From Leisingera aquaemixtae (GTDB lineage: Bacteria > Pseudomonadota > Alphaproteobacteria > Rhodobacterales > Rhodobacteraceae), in contig NZ_JAHVJQ010000003.1 in assembly GCF_019801145.1 (NCBI RefSeq), positions 1 through 64,000 of the forward strand: a stretch of 64,000 nt of DNA. Reading direction: 5' to 3'. Below, one piece after another: positions 43,282 to 52,576 of the stretch. The notes below the pieces were generated by a model that did no database searches, was not told the DNA's origin, and worked only from the letters and a program-made list of their open reading frames with translations. Position 1 is the stretch's first letter. Each line of letters begins with the position of its first letter. The position numbers and the translations under genes are program-made.

Positions 43282-43725
43282 ATGTATGTCAAAGCAGTGT
43301 TGGGGCTGAAGGGATATGAAACCTATTCGGTTGCGCCGGACGACAGTGTTTTGACGGCTTTGCAATTGTTCAATTCCAACAAGGTCGGATTTGCAGTTGT
43401 CCGGGACACAGCCGGCAAGGTGGTTGGCGGAATTTCGGAACGCGATATCTGTATTGCGCTGTCGGATCCGGACGGGGCCGGACGGAAATCCGCTGTGCGC
43501 GAGGTTATGACTACAGATATTCTCACCTGTTCGCCGGACGACAACCTTATCAGGCTCATGGCGGTCATGACGGAAAAGAGAAACCGGCACATGCTGGTCT
43601 ATGACGATGAGGGCCTGCAAGGCGTCATCAGCATCGGCGATGTGGTAAAGCACCGCCTGGATGAGATCATGCGCGAGGAAGAAGAGCTTCTGAAGTACAT
43701 CGAAGGCACCGGCTACAGCGCATGA
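43282..43725 (+). CDS. CBS-domain protein embedded in the complex I operon
   Basis: This 147-residue protein has two CBS motifs. The first runs from TYSVAPDDSVLTALQLFNSN to GISERDICIALSD, and the second from DILTCSPDDNLIRLMAVMTE to GVISIGDVVKHRLDEIMREE. Paired CBS motifs bind adenine nucleotides or NAD(H)-like ligands and regulate attached or partner proteins. It has no catalytic domain, so it is a likely stand-alone sensor. Its location between nuoI and nuoJ, with its own ribosome site (GGGGGAG), suggests stoichiometric expression with the complex. Confidence 0.88.
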   Translation: MYVKAVLGLKGYETYSVAPDDSVLTALQLFNSNKVGFAVVRDTAGKVVGGISERDICIALSDPDGAGRKSAVREVMTTDILTCSPDDNLIRLMAVMTEKRNRHMLVYDDEGLQGVISIGDVVKHRLDEIMREEEELLKYIEGTGYSA

Positions 43726-43787
43726 CAGCAGCGGCAGCGGGCCATCAGGAAGATAAGAGCGGGAGAAAATATTCAGGGAGGGCATAG

Positions 43788-44339
43788 ATGGAACAGGCAT
43801 TTTTTATTCTGCTCTCAGCGGTTGCGGTGGGGGCGGGGCTGCTTGTGGTAATTGCCCGGAACCCTATCCACAGCGCGCTGGCGCTGGTGGCTTGCCTGGT
43901 TCAGATCGCCGCGCTGTACGTGCTGCTTGGCGCGCCCTTCCTCGCAGTGATCCAGATATTTGTCTACGTCGGTGCCGTGATGGTGCTGTTCCTGTTCGTC
44001 ATCATGATGCTGGACGTGCGCAAGGAGGCACAGGCCCGTTTTCTGCCCAGGGCGCCGCTGCCGGGTGTAATCGTGCTGCTGATCCTGGCAGGTGAGCTGA
44101 TTTTCCTGTTGCTGCAGAGCGCCCGCCTGCACGCGGTCATGGGGCCGGGGCCGCGGGTCGCCGAACAGCCGTCTGTGGCGGATCTTAGCCTGTTGCTGTT
44201 CCAAGAGTATCTGCTGCCGTTTGAGGTGGCTTCAGTGATCCTGCTGGTTGCCCTGATCGGGGCAGTGGTTCTGGCCCGCAGCGATGAGGCCGATGAAAAA
44301 GCGGCACAGGGCAAGGCCACGCGCGGGGCAGCCCGATGA
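43788..44339 (+). CDS. nuoJ: NADH-quinone oxidoreductase subunit J
   Basis: This 183-residue protein has five predicted membrane segments. Family pattern [20 protein letters not shown] near residue 25 and [20 protein letters not shown] match the TM3 region involved in coupling. AGGGAGGG is just upstream. The stop overlaps the start of nuoK by 4 bases. Confidence 0.93.
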   Translation: MEQAFFILLSAVAVGAGLLVVIARNPIHSALALVACLVQIAALYVLLGAPFLAVIQIFVYVGAVMVLFLFVIMMLDVRKEAQARFLPRAPLPGVIVLLILAGELIFLLLQSARLHAVMGPGPRVAEQPSVADLSLLLFQEYLLPFEVASVILLVALIGAVVLARSDEADEKAAQGKATRGAAR

Positions 44340-44638
44340 TCCCCACATCTTGGTACCTGATCCTGGCGGCGGTGTTGTTTGTAATCGGCGGCGCCGGGGT
44401 TCTGCTGCGCCGCAATGTGCTGATCGTGCTGATGTCGCTGGAGCTGATGCTGAACAGCGTGACTATCAACCTGGTCGCCTTCGGCCATGCGCTGCAGGAC
44501 CTGCGCGGCGAAATCATCGCCATTTTTGTTATTGCCATCACCGCGGCGGAAGTTGCGGTCGCGCTTGGCATTCTGGTCGCCTTGCTGCGCAACAACCACA
44601 CGCTGGAAGTGGATGAACTGACTGTTTTGAAGGGGTGA
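44336..44638 (+). CDS. nuoK: NADH-quinone oxidoreductase subunit K
   Basis: This 100-residue, three-segment subunit has the two conserved membrane glutamates in [18 protein letters not shown] and [19 protein letters not shown]. It sits between nuoJ and the antiporter-type modules and passes charge along the membrane arm. Overlap with nuoJ indicates translational coupling. Confidence 0.94.
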   Translation: MIPTSWYLILAAVLFVIGGAGVLLRRNVLIVLMSLELMLNSVTINLVAFGHALQDLRGEIIAIFVIAITAAEVAVALGILVALLRNNHTLEVDELTVLKG

Positions 44639-44642
44639 ACTG

Positions 44643-46133
44643 GTGGAGTTCCTGCTGTCGATCCGGCCGCTTCTGGCCATTGCCGTAAGCCTGGCGGCAG
44701 CGGGGCTGATCCTGTGCCTGCACCAGCGCCCCAACCTGCGGGATGCGGTATCCGTGGCCGCGGCGGTGCTGAAGTTCCTGATAGTGATTTCGATGGCTCC
44801 GCTGGTGCTGGCCGGCGGCACGCTGGAGCTTAGTTTGTTTGAAATCCTGCCGGGGGTGGATTTTGCCTTCAGAGCGGACGCGCTTGGGATGGTGTTCGCC
44901 ACTGTGTCCAGCCTGCTGTGGATTTTTGCCGCCCTCTATTCCATCGGCTACATGCGCAGCCTGAACGAACATGCGCAGACCCGGTTCTTTGCCGCCTTCG
45001 CAGTGTCTTTGTCGGCGGCGGTGGGCGGGGCCTTTGCGGCCAATCTGTTCACTCTGGTAATCTTTTACGAAGTGCTGAGCCTTGTGACTTATCCGCTGGT
45101 CTACCACAAGGAGGACAGCGAAAGCTGGGCCGGCAGCCGCCGCTATGCGGTCTATCTGATCGGCGCCTCGAAATCCTTTCTGCTGGCAGCGCTGGCGCTT
45201 ACTTATCAGTTGGCCGGTTCGCTGGATTTTCTGCCGCAGGGGCTGCTGGCGGGTTCTGGTGCCGAGGGCTGGCTGCTGAGTGCGGTCTATCTCTGCTACC
45301 TCGCAGGTTTTGCCAAGGCGGCAGTGATGCCGTTCCACGCCTGGCTGCCCGCTGCGATGGTGGCGCCGACCCCGGTGAGCGCCTTGCTGCACGCAGTTGC
45401 CGTGGTGAAGATGGGCGTGTTCTGCATGCTGAGGGTGATTTTTCATGTGATCGGCGTCGATTTGATGGGCAGCCTGGGGCTCGGCATTGCCACTGCCTAC
45501 CTGGTGTCCTTTACTATCGTGATGGCCTCGGTCTATGCTCTGACCCGCGACGACCTGAAGGCGCGGCTGGCCTATTCGACTGTCAGCCAGCTCTCCTACA
45601 TCATCCTGGGAGCGGTGCTGCTGACGCCGATGGCGGCGATTGGCGGCATCACCCATATTGCGGCGCATGCGTTTTCCAAGATCACGCTGTTCTTCTGCGC
45701 CGGTTCGATCTACTGCGCCTCGCACCGCCGCAACATCAGTGATTTGTCAGGCATCGGGCGGCGGCTGCCCTGGACCATGGCAGCGTTTTTCATTGGCTCG
45801 CTGGGCATGATCGGCATTCCGCCCTCCGGCGGGTTTGTCAGTAAATGGTATCTGGTGCTGGGATCGGCCGGGGGCCAGGAGATGGTGTTCCTGACCGTGC
45901 TTCTGGCCAGCGCGCTGCTCAATGCGGCCTATTTCCTGCCAGTGACTTACACCGCGTTCTTTGAGGCTGAGAAACCCGGCACCCCTGGTCTGGTGGCGAT
46001 GCAGGACGTGCGCGAGATCCCGATGGTGGCGGTGCCATTGCTGATCACAGCACTGTTGTCCTTGGCGCTGGGGCTGAATCCGGGCTTCTTCGTTGAATTG
46101 GCGCAGCTTGTGATGCGCGGAGCGGGGCTGTGA
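44643..46133 (+). CDS. MrpD-like antiporter-type subunit in the complex I operon
   Basis: This 496-residue, roughly 14-segment protein of the NuoL/M/N-MrpD family most resembles monovalent cation/H+ antiporter subunit D. Channel residues are present: Glu143 in FYEVLSLVTY, Lys224 in GFAKAAVMPFHAWLP, and a TM8 lysine in HAVAVVKMGVF. The start is GTG, 4 bases after nuoK. It lacks a NuoL-type C-terminal lateral helix. In a usual operon NuoL would be here. The operon also has an L-like gene, NuoM and NuoN, so this is an additional, fourth pump-like module. Confidence 0.85.
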   Translation: MEFLLSIRPLLAIAVSLAAAGLILCLHQRPNLRDAVSVAAAVLKFLIVISMAPLVLAGGTLELSLFEILPGVDFAFRADALGMVFATVSSLLWIFAALYSIGYMRSLNEHAQTRFFAAFAVSLSAAVGGAFAANLFTLVIFYEVLSLVTYPLVYHKEDSESWAGSRRYAVYLIGASKSFLLAALALTYQLAGSLDFLPQGLLAGSGAEGWLLSAVYLCYLAGFAKAAVMPFHAWLPAAMVAPTPVSALLHAVAVVKMGVFCMLRVIFHVIGVDLMGSLGLGIATAYLVSFTIVMASVYALTRDDLKARLAYSTVSQLSYIILGAVLLTPMAAIGGITHIAAHAFSKITLFFCAGSIYCASHRRNISDLSGIGRRLPWTMAAFFIGSLGMIGIPPSGGFVSKWYLVLGSAGGQEMVFLTVLLASALLNAAYFLPVTYTAFFEAEKPGTPGLVAMQDVREIPMVAVPLLITALLSLALGLNPGFFVELAQLVMRGAGL

Positions 46134-46387
46134 TGATCGGCCGGCTGGTGAATTTCTTCGGCGACACGCGGTACAAGAGGCTGCGCTGGCGGCTGCTGGT
46201 GGTGGTGCTGGGGCTGATCCTGATCGCCGATCTGCTGGTGCCGCGCCACCACAGCGAACACTTCTGGGACGCCATCCCCGGCTGGGGGGCGGTGTTCGGC
46301 TTCGCCAGCTGCGTGGCTATCATCTTCGTTAGCAAGTTCATCGGCCACAAGGGCGGTATCATGCGGGACGAGGGCTATTATGACTGA
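46130..46387 (+). CDS. Small two-TM protein of the complex I operon
   Basis: This 85-residue protein has two hydrophobic segments (LRWRLLVVVLGLILIADLLV and WGAVFGFASCVAIIFVSKFI) and charged ends. Its start overlaps the preceding stop, and its end overlaps the next start (46380). I do not recognise it as a standard Nuo or Mrp subunit. The tight overlaps on both sides imply a structural or assembly role in the membrane arm, perhaps between the two antiporter-type subunits encoded on either side. Confidence 0.7.
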   Translation: MMIGRLVNFFGDTRYKRLRWRLLVVVLGLILIADLLVPRHHSEHFWDAIPGWGAVFGFASCVAIIFVSKFIGHKGGIMRDEGYYD

Positions 46388-48152
46388 GTGGCTGCACCCT
46401 GCAATGCTGATGCTTCTGGGCGCGCTGCTGCTGCCGCTCATCCGCGGCACCGTACAAAAGCTGCTGTCGCTGATCGTGCCGCTGCTGGTGCTGTACAGCG
46501 TGTCGCAGATGGAACCGGGCAGGTCCGGCGCAGTCGCTTTTGCCGGCATTGAGCTGGTGCTGTTCCAAGCTGACAAGCTGTCGCTGGTCTTTGCTTGGGT
46601 CTTTGCCATCATGTCGGTGATCGGCAACCTCTATGCTTGGCATATAGAGGGCACCGGCCAGCGGGTTGCCGCATTTCTGTATGCGGGCAGCGCCTTTGGG
46701 GTGGTCTTTGCCGGCGACTGGCTGACGCTGCTGATAGGTTGGGAGGTGATGGCCTTTGCCTCCGCCTATCTGATTTTTGCCTCGTGCAATGCCAAGGCAG
46801 TGGCGGCGGGGTTTCGCTATCTGCTGGTTCATGTGGCGGGCGGGGTGCTGCTGTTTGGCGGCATTGTGCTGCACGGGTTGCAGACCGGTTCCTGGCTGGT
46901 GGGGCCGCTGGATGCGGGGCAGGGGGGCTTGGCCTACTGGCTGATCCTGGTCTCTTTCCTGATCAATGCGGCGGTGCCGCCTCTCAATGCCTGGCTGACT
47001 GATGCCTACCCCGAAGCCACTGTGACCGGCGCCGTGTTCCTCAGCGCCTTCACCACTAAAACCGCCGTTTACGTGCTGATCCGCAACTACCCGGGGACGG
47101 AGATCCTTGTGGGGCTCGGCGTCGCCATGGCGCTTTACGGGGTGGTGTTCGCGGTGCTGGAAAACGACTGCCGCAGGCTGCTGGCCTATCACATCGTCAG
47201 CCAGGTGGGTTACATGGTGGCAGGCGTCGGGATCGGCACCGAGATGGCGCTGAACGGGGCCGCCAGCCATGCCTTTGCCCATATCCTCTACAAGGGGCTC
47301 TTGTTCATGGGGGCTGGCGCCGTGATCATGATGGCCGGGCGGCGCAAACTGACCGAACTGGGCGGGCTGTACCGGACGATGCCGCTGACCGTTGTGCTGT
47401 ACATGATCGGCGCTTTTGCCATTTCGGCCTTTCCCCTGTTCAGCGGGTTTGTCAGCAAATCTATGGTGGTCTCCGCTGCCGCCGGGGACCACCGGGCGGC
47501 GGCGGCGCTGCTGCTGACCGTGGCCTCCTCCGGCACTTTCCTGCACACCGGGTTGAAGCTGCCCTATTACATGTTCTTCGGCAAAGACAGCGGGCTGCGG
47601 CCGCCGGAGCCGCCGCTGAACATGCTGCTGGCGATGGGTATCGCCGCAGCCTTCTGCATCGGCATCGGGGTCTATCCGCAGATACTTTATGCGCTGCTGC
47701 CCTATCCGGTGGACTACCAGCCCTATACCGGCGTGCATGTTACCGAGAGCCTCGGCATCCTGATGTTCACCCTTCTGGCCTTTGTGCTGCTGCTGAAACG
47801 CCTGGATCCGGAAGACACCATCAGCCTGGACACCGATTGGGCCTACCGGCGCGGCGCGGCGCTGTTCATGCGATTGGCCAAAGGGCCGGTTCTGGTTTGG
47901 GAACAAATGCTGATCACCTTGGCCGACGGTGCCGGGCTGCGGCTGATGCACCGCCTGTCGCGGCTGAGCCTGCAAGTGGACCTCGGGGTGGTGGATGCGC
48001 TGGTCAATGGCGTGGCTGAGACCGCCCGCCAAGGCGGGCTGGTGCTGCGCAGGCTGCAGACCGGTGTGGTGTCGCACTATGCTTTCTGGATCATTGCCGG
48101 GCTGATTGCAGTGCTCGGGCTGCCGCTGGTCACCGGGATAGGTGCGCGATGA
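46380..48152 (+). CDS. NuoL/MrpD-like subunit with a lateral-helix-type C-terminus
   Basis: This 590-residue protein of the antiporter family keeps the TM5 glutamate (Glu122 in GWEVMAFASAYLIF) and a TM8 lysine (Lys227 in SAFTTKTAVYVL). The TM7 lysine position is Asn196 (FLINAAVPPLNAWLTDAY). After the last regular segment, about 85 mostly non-membrane residues include VDALVNGVAETARQGGLVLR, followed by a TM with LQTGVVSHYAFWI. That resembles the NuoL lateral helix and its anchor. It probably takes the distal NuoL place. Overlaps on both sides show one operon. Confidence 0.8.
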   Translation: MTEWLHPAMLMLLGALLLPLIRGTVQKLLSLIVPLLVLYSVSQMEPGRSGAVAFAGIELVLFQADKLSLVFAWVFAIMSVIGNLYAWHIEGTGQRVAAFLYAGSAFGVVFAGDWLTLLIGWEVMAFASAYLIFASCNAKAVAAGFRYLLVHVAGGVLLFGGIVLHGLQTGSWLVGPLDAGQGGLAYWLILVSFLINAAVPPLNAWLTDAYPEATVTGAVFLSAFTTKTAVYVLIRNYPGTEILVGLGVAMALYGVVFAVLENDCRRLLAYHIVSQVGYMVAGVGIGTEMALNGAASHAFAHILYKGLLFMGAGAVIMMAGRRKLTELGGLYRTMPLTVVLYMIGAFAISAFPLFSGFVSKSMVVSAAAGDHRAAAALLLTVASSGTFLHTGLKLPYYMFFGKDSGLRPPEPPLNMLLAMGIAAAFCIGIGVYPQILYALLPYPVDYQPYTGVHVTESLGILMFTLLAFVLLLKRLDPEDTISLDTDWAYRRGAALFMRLAKGPVLVWEQMLITLADGAGLRLMHRLSRLSLQVDLGVVDALVNGVAETARQGGLVLRRLQTGVVSHYAFWIIAGLIAVLGLPLVTGIGAR

Positions 48153-49627
48153 ACGGCCTGCCCGTCCTCAGTATCCTGATCCTGCTGCCTGTGGCGGGGG
48201 CAGCCGTGGTGCCATTCCTGCGCGGCAGGGATGCGGTGCGCTGGTTCACCCTTCTGGTGCTGTTGGCGGATTTCCTTCTGGCGGTCTGGATCCTGGCCGC
48301 CTTTGATCCGGCTTCCGCCGCGATGCAGTTCCGCGAGGCCCGCATCTGGGTGCCCGCGCTGAATATGGGCTACCGGCTGGGCATCGACGGCATCAGCGTC
48401 TGGTTTGTGCTGCTGACCACGCTGCTGGGCTGGATTTGCGTGCTAGCCTCCTGGCGCGCGATTGCCGAGCGGGTCAAGGAGTTCATGACCTGCCTGCTTG
48501 CCATCCAGGCCATGATGGTGGGCGTGTTCTGCGCCCTCGATCTGGTGCTGTTCTACGTGCTGTGGGAAGTGATGCTGGTACCGATGTATCTGATCATCGG
48601 CATCTGGGGCGGCGGGAACCGGATCTATGCCGCGTTCAAGTTCTTCCTTTACACTCTGGCGGGCAGCTTGCTGTTCCTGGTCGGTTTGCTGGCGCTGTAT
48701 TTCGCGGGCGGGCGCACCTTTGACATGCTGGCGCTGATGGCGGCGGAATATCCGTTCCGGCTGCAAGTCTGGGTGTTCCTGGCCTTTCTGGTGGCCTTTG
48801 CGGTCAAGGTGCCGATGGTGCCTGTGCACACCTGGTTGCCGGATGCCCATGTGCAGGCGCCGACGGCGGGCAGCATCATCCTGGCCGGTGTCTTGCTGAA
48901 GATGGGTGCCTATGGTTTTCTGCGCTTCTCGCTGCCAATGCTGCCGGATGCCTCGCAATACCTGGCGCCGTTGATGATCACCCTCTCGGCTGCCGCTATT
49001 GTCTATGGCGGGCTCTTGGCGCTGGCGCAGAACGACATCAAGAAACTGATCGCCTATTCCAGCGTCAGCCATATGGGATTTGTCACCCTCGGGCTGTTTA
49101 CCTTTGAGGTAAACGGCATGTCCGGCGCGGTGATCCAGATGTTCAATCACGGCATATCAACCGGCGCGCTGTTCCTGTTTGTCGGGCTGATTTACGAACG
49201 CACCCACAGCCGCGAAATTGCCGCCTACGGCGGCATGATCAAGGCTGTACCGGTTTTTGGCATCCTGTTTGCGGCTTTTCTGCTAGCGTCCATGGCCGTG
49301 CCTGGCACCAATGGCTTCATCGGCGAAATCCTGGTGCTGGCGGGCACTTTCGGGGTCAGCGGCTGGGCCGGGACCGCCGGGGTGCTGGGGGCGCTAATCG
49401 GGGCGGCTTATCTGCTGGGGCTGTACCGGCAGATGCTACTGGGGCCGGTCAAAGTGCCGGAGGGATCCGTGATGCAGGACCTTCGCCACCGTGAATTGGC
49501 CTGCGCGGCGCCGCTGCTGCTGTTCGTGTTCTGGTTCGGCCTGTATCCAAAGCCCTTCCTTTCCATCCTGCAGCCATCACTGGATCACTTGATGACCCAG
49601 ATTGTGCCAACGGGGACGGCGCAATGA
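48149..49627 (+). CDS. nuoM: NADH-quinone oxidoreductase subunit M
   Basis: This 492-residue antiporter-type subunit has the family segments YVLWEVMLVPMYLIIGIWGG (TM5 Glu), FAVKVPMVPVHTWLPDAHVQ (TM7 Lys) and LLKMGAYGFLRFS (TM8 Lys). NDIKKLIAYSSVSHMGFVTL follows. Length and motifs are standard for NuoM. The ATG overlaps the L-like stop. It is followed 10 bases on by nuoN. Confidence 0.94.
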   Translation: MNGLPVLSILILLPVAGAAVVPFLRGRDAVRWFTLLVLLADFLLAVWILAAFDPASAAMQFREARIWVPALNMGYRLGIDGISVWFVLLTTLLGWICVLASWRAIAERVKEFMTCLLAIQAMMVGVFCALDLVLFYVLWEVMLVPMYLIIGIWGGGNRIYAAFKFFLYTLAGSLLFLVGLLALYFAGGRTFDMLALMAAEYPFRLQVWVFLAFLVAFAVKVPMVPVHTWLPDAHVQAPTAGSIILAGVLLKMGAYGFLRFSLPMLPDASQYLAPLMITLSAAAIVYGGLLALAQNDIKKLIAYSSVSHMGFVTLGLFTFEVNGMSGAVIQMFNHGISTGALFLFVGLIYERTHSREIAAYGGMIKAVPVFGILFAAFLLASMAVPGTNGFIGEILVLAGTFGVSGWAGTAGVLGALIGAAYLLGLYRQMLLGPVKVPEGSVMQDLRHRELACAAPLLLFVFWFGLYPKPFLSILQPSLDHLMTQIVPTGTAQ

Positions 49628-49637
49628 GGAGGGCGGC

Positions 49638-51092
49638 ATGGAGATGACATCGGTCACCGCCTCGATACTGGCTTCCGGCCCCGAGATCATCATCATTCTT
49701 GCGGCCTGTACCGTGCTGATGCTGTCGCTGCTGCCCGGCCCGGGCCATGTCAGATGGCTGGCGGGAATAAGCGTTTTGATGATTGCCCTAGCTGCGGGCA
49801 TGAGCTGGGGTCTTGCAAGCGGCAGCCCGCAGACAGTCTACTCTGGCATGTTTGCGGTTGATCCGTTTTCTTCGTTTCTCAAGATGGTTCTCTATCTGGG
49901 AACCGCGCTGACGATCCTGATGTCCGGGGGGTATCTGGCCACGGAAAGGGCGGTGAAGGGCGAGTATTACGCCCTGTTGCTGTGCGCCCTGGCGGGCGCG
50001 ATGATTATGGTGTCGGGCAACGATCTGGTGATCATCTATGTCGGGCTGGAGCTGCAGGCGCTGTCGGTTTACGTGCTGGTAGGCTTCCTCAAGACACATG
50101 GCAGGTCCAACGAGTCGGCGCTGAAATATGTGATTCTGGGTGCGTTTTCCTCTGGTCTGCTGCTGTTTGGCCTGTCGCTATTCTATGGCCTGGCGGGCAC
50201 GACCCAGCTGCAGGGTCTGCAGGCGGCGCTGGCGGCACAGGATATCTCCAGCCCGCTCCTGACACTCGCAGCGTTGTTTCTTCTGTCGGGCCTTTTATTC
50301 AAGGTCGGCGCGGTGCCGTTCCATATGTGGGTGCCCGATATATACGAAGGTGCGCCTTCGCCCATCACCGCTTTCATGGCGGCGGTGGGCAAGACGGCGG
50401 CGTTTGCAGTGTTGCTGCGTATTCTGATGCTGGACTTGGTAGCGCTGGAAGCGGTCTGGCGCGCCAGCGTCGTGGCAATGGCGGTGCTGACCCTGGGGCT
50501 GGGCAGCCTGGCGGCGCTGGTGCAGCAGAATATCAAGCGGATGCTGGCCTATTCGTCGATTGCGCATGCCGGTTTCCTGATGCTGGGGCTGATTGCCGGC
50601 GGCACCGGCGGCCTGGCCAGCGTGATGCTGTATCTGCTGATCTATACTTTCATGACGCTGGGGCTGTTCGCCGTCATCATCCTGCTGAACAAGGGCGCCG
50701 ATCTGGGAGAGCCAATCTCTGCCTTTGCCGGGCTGGCGCGCAGCCATGCCGGACTTGCGGCGATGGCGCTGGTGTTTCTGTTTTCGCTGGCGGGCATTCC
50801 GCCCACCGGCGGCTTTTTCGCCAAGTTCTATGTGCTTATGGCGCTGATCGAAGCAGGCCATGCGGCGCTGGCGGTGATTGCGGTGCTGTTCAGCGCGACA
50901 GCCGCCTGGTTCTACCTGCGTATCATCATGCTCATGTACATGCAGGAGCCTGCGGAACCGGCAAAGATCCGGATCTCCCCGGCAGTGCGGCTGGTGCTTC
51001 TGACAGCCCTTGCCGGCACCCTGCTGACCGGTGTTCTGCCGACCTGGTTTCTGGGCGTGGCGCAGGCGGCGGCAGCGGCTGGCCTTGGTTGA
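49638..51092 (+). CDS. nuoN: NADH-quinone oxidoreductase subunit N
   Basis: This 484-residue antiporter-type subunit adjoins NuoK in the membrane arm. Motifs are IYVGLELQALSVYVLVGFLK (TM5 Glu), LLFKVGAVPFHMWVPDIYEG (TM7 Lys) and QQNIKRMLAYSSIAHAGFLM. GAGGAGGG supports ATG 49638. A 112-base gap to nuoA is the longest in the operon and might hold a secondary promoter or processing site. Confidence 0.94.
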   Translation: MEMTSVTASILASGPEIIIILAACTVLMLSLLPGPGHVRWLAGISVLMIALAAGMSWGLASGSPQTVYSGMFAVDPFSSFLKMVLYLGTALTILMSGGYLATERAVKGEYYALLLCALAGAMIMVSGNDLVIIYVGLELQALSVYVLVGFLKTHGRSNESALKYVILGAFSSGLLLFGLSLFYGLAGTTQLQGLQAALAAQDISSPLLTLAALFLLSGLLFKVGAVPFHMWVPDIYEGAPSPITAFMAAVGKTAAFAVLLRILMLDLVALEAVWRASVVAMAVLTLGLGSLAALVQQNIKRMLAYSSIAHAGFLMLGLIAGGTGGLASVMLYLLIYTFMTLGLFAVIILLNKGADLGEPISAFAGLARSHAGLAAMALVFLFSLAGIPPTGGFFAKFYVLMALIEAGHAALAVIAVLFSATAAWFYLRIIMLMYMQEPAEPAKIRISPAVRLVLLTALAGTLLTGVLPTWFLGVAQAAAAAGLG

Positions 51093-51204
51093 GGAGGCCC
51101 ATTGGTGTATGCTTGCGGCAAGAAGAGAACACCGCGGCAGGTGCTGCCGGAACACTAAGCCTGAGGAGGGTCGGACAGGGTCGAACACATAAGGAAAGAC
51201 AGCA

Positions 51205-51567
51205 ATGCCTATCGATTTTCTTCCTGTGTTTCTGATGGTTGCCGTAGTCGTCGCGCTTTCGGTGTTCATCCTGACTCTGTCGCGGCTGATCAGGCCGGCC
51301 AATCCTTACCCGGAAAAGAACCGGCCCTATGAATGCGGCGTCGATCATGTCGGCGAGGCGTCGGGGGGGCTGTTCAAGGTTCAGTATTTCGTGATTGCCA
51401 TTCTCTTTGTCGTGTTCGACGTCGAGACCATGTTCCTGTTCCCGTGGGCGGTGGTGCTCACTGACCTCGGGCTCTTCGGCTATATCGAGATGTTTGTGTT
51501 CATCGCGCTGCTGCTGGTCGGTTTTGCCTACGCCTGGATAAAGGGAGCTCTGGAATGGGTGTCCTGA
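51205..51567 (+). CDS. nuoA: NADH-quinone oxidoreductase subunit A
   Basis: This 120-residue, three-segment subunit has [20 protein letters not shown] and the highly conserved [20 protein letters not shown] loop-helix. The cysteine in YECG is the redox-state-sensitive loop residue of the family. It overlaps nuoB by 13 bases. Confidence 0.94.
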   Translation: MPIDFLPVFLMVAVVVALSVFILTLSRLIRPANPYPEKNRPYECGVDHVGEASGGLFKVQYFVIAILFVVFDVETMFLFPWAVVLTDLGLFGYIEMFVFIALLLVGFAYAWIKGALEWVS

Positions 51568-52064
51568 CCAACCGCTTCCAAGACAGCGTGTTTTTCACCA
51601 CTTCGGACAACATCATCAACTGGAGCCGCAAATCATCGCTGTGGCCGCAGACCTTCGGCATTGCCTGCTGCGCAATCGAGATGATTTCCGCGGGCTGCTC
51701 GCGCTATGACCTGGACCGGTTCGGGGTGGTGTTCCGGCCCTCGCCGCGGCAGTCGGACGTGATGATCGTGGCCGGCACGGTGACCCGGAAAATGGCGCCG
51801 ATTGTTCGCCGCCTTTATGACCAGATGGCCGAGCCTCGCTATGTCATCGCGATGGGAACCTGCGCTATTTCCGGTGGCGTCTACAACACTTATGCGGTGG
51901 TGCAGGGCGTTGATTGCATCATCCCGGTGGACATTCACGTGGCCGGCTGCCCGCCGCGACCCGAGGCGCTACTGCATGGTTTCCTGCAGTTGCAGGAGAA
52001 GATCACTGGCACACGGGTGCTGCGGGCCGAACCGGATACGCTGCCGGCTCCTGAGGGTGCGTAA
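51555..52064 (+). CDS. nuoB: NADH-quinone oxidoreductase subunit B
   Basis: This 169-residue subunit holds the terminal N2 cluster at the quinone site. The ligands are the tandem cysteines in GIACCAIEM, one in MGTCAISGG and one in [14 protein letters not shown]. Start overlaps nuoA. The gap to nuoC is 2 bases. Confidence 0.95.
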   Translation: MGVLTNRFQDSVFFTTSDNIINWSRKSSLWPQTFGIACCAIEMISAGCSRYDLDRFGVVFRPSPRQSDVMIVAGTVTRKMAPIVRRLYDQMAEPRYVIAMGTCAISGGVYNTYAVVQGVDCIIPVDIHVAGCPPRPEALLHGFLQLQEKITGTRVLRAEPDTLPAPEGA

Positions 52065-52066
52065 CC

Positions 52067-52576
52067 ATGGGTGAGGCAATTCCCCTTGCAGGCGTCCTGG
52101 AGCGGTTCTGCAGCAGGGTTGCGCTGGATGAAACGGCGGCCGACATGCCCTGCCTTTGGGTGCCGCCCGAAGACCTGGTGGAGCTGTGCCTGTGCCTGCG
52201 GGACAATTCAGAGCTGCAGTTCAATTTTCTTTCCGATATCTGCGGTGTGGATTTCCACCCGGAGACCCCGCGCTTCCAACTGGTCTATCACCTGGTGTCG
52301 ATCCCCAACCATTGGCGGTTGCGGCTGAAGTGCCAGCTTGGCGACCCGCCGGTCGCGCCCACCATCACCCAGGTCTGGACCACCGCAAACTGGCACGAGC
52401 GGGAGGCCTATGACATGTACGGCATCCTTTTTGACAACCACCCGGATCTGCGGCGGCTCTATATGTGGGATGAATTCGACGGCTTCCCGATGCGCCGCGA
52501 CTTTCCCCTGCGCGGCTACAAGGACGGCATGAACCCGCTGGGCGTTGAACGGACGGAAAACGGGGGCGGGGCATGA
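52067..52576 (+). CDS. nuoC: NADH-quinone oxidoreductase subunit C
   Basis: This 169-residue 30-kDa-type subunit is not fused to NuoD. The family signature is NWHEREAYDMYGILFDNHPD followed by RLYMWDEFDGFPMRRDFPLR. It is somewhat short at the N-terminus relative to mitochondrial-type NuoC. It overlaps nuoD by 4 bases. Confidence 0.94.
   Translation: MGEAIPLAGVLERFCSRVALDETAADMPCLWVPPEDLVELCLCLRDNSELQFNFLSDICGVDFHPETPRFQLVYHLVSIPNHWRLRLKCQLGDPPVAPTITQVWTTANWHEREAYDMYGILFDNHPDLRRLYMWDEFDGFPMRRDFPLRGYKDGMNPLGVERTENGGGA

Noticed and set aside
46359-48077. Minus-strand 572-residue frame
   Set aside because: It is antisense to the L-like antiporter gene, is rich in H, Q and R, and has no domain.
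49982-51235. Plus-strand 417-residue frame
   Set aside because: It is a shifted frame inside nuoN and has no membrane pattern of its own.
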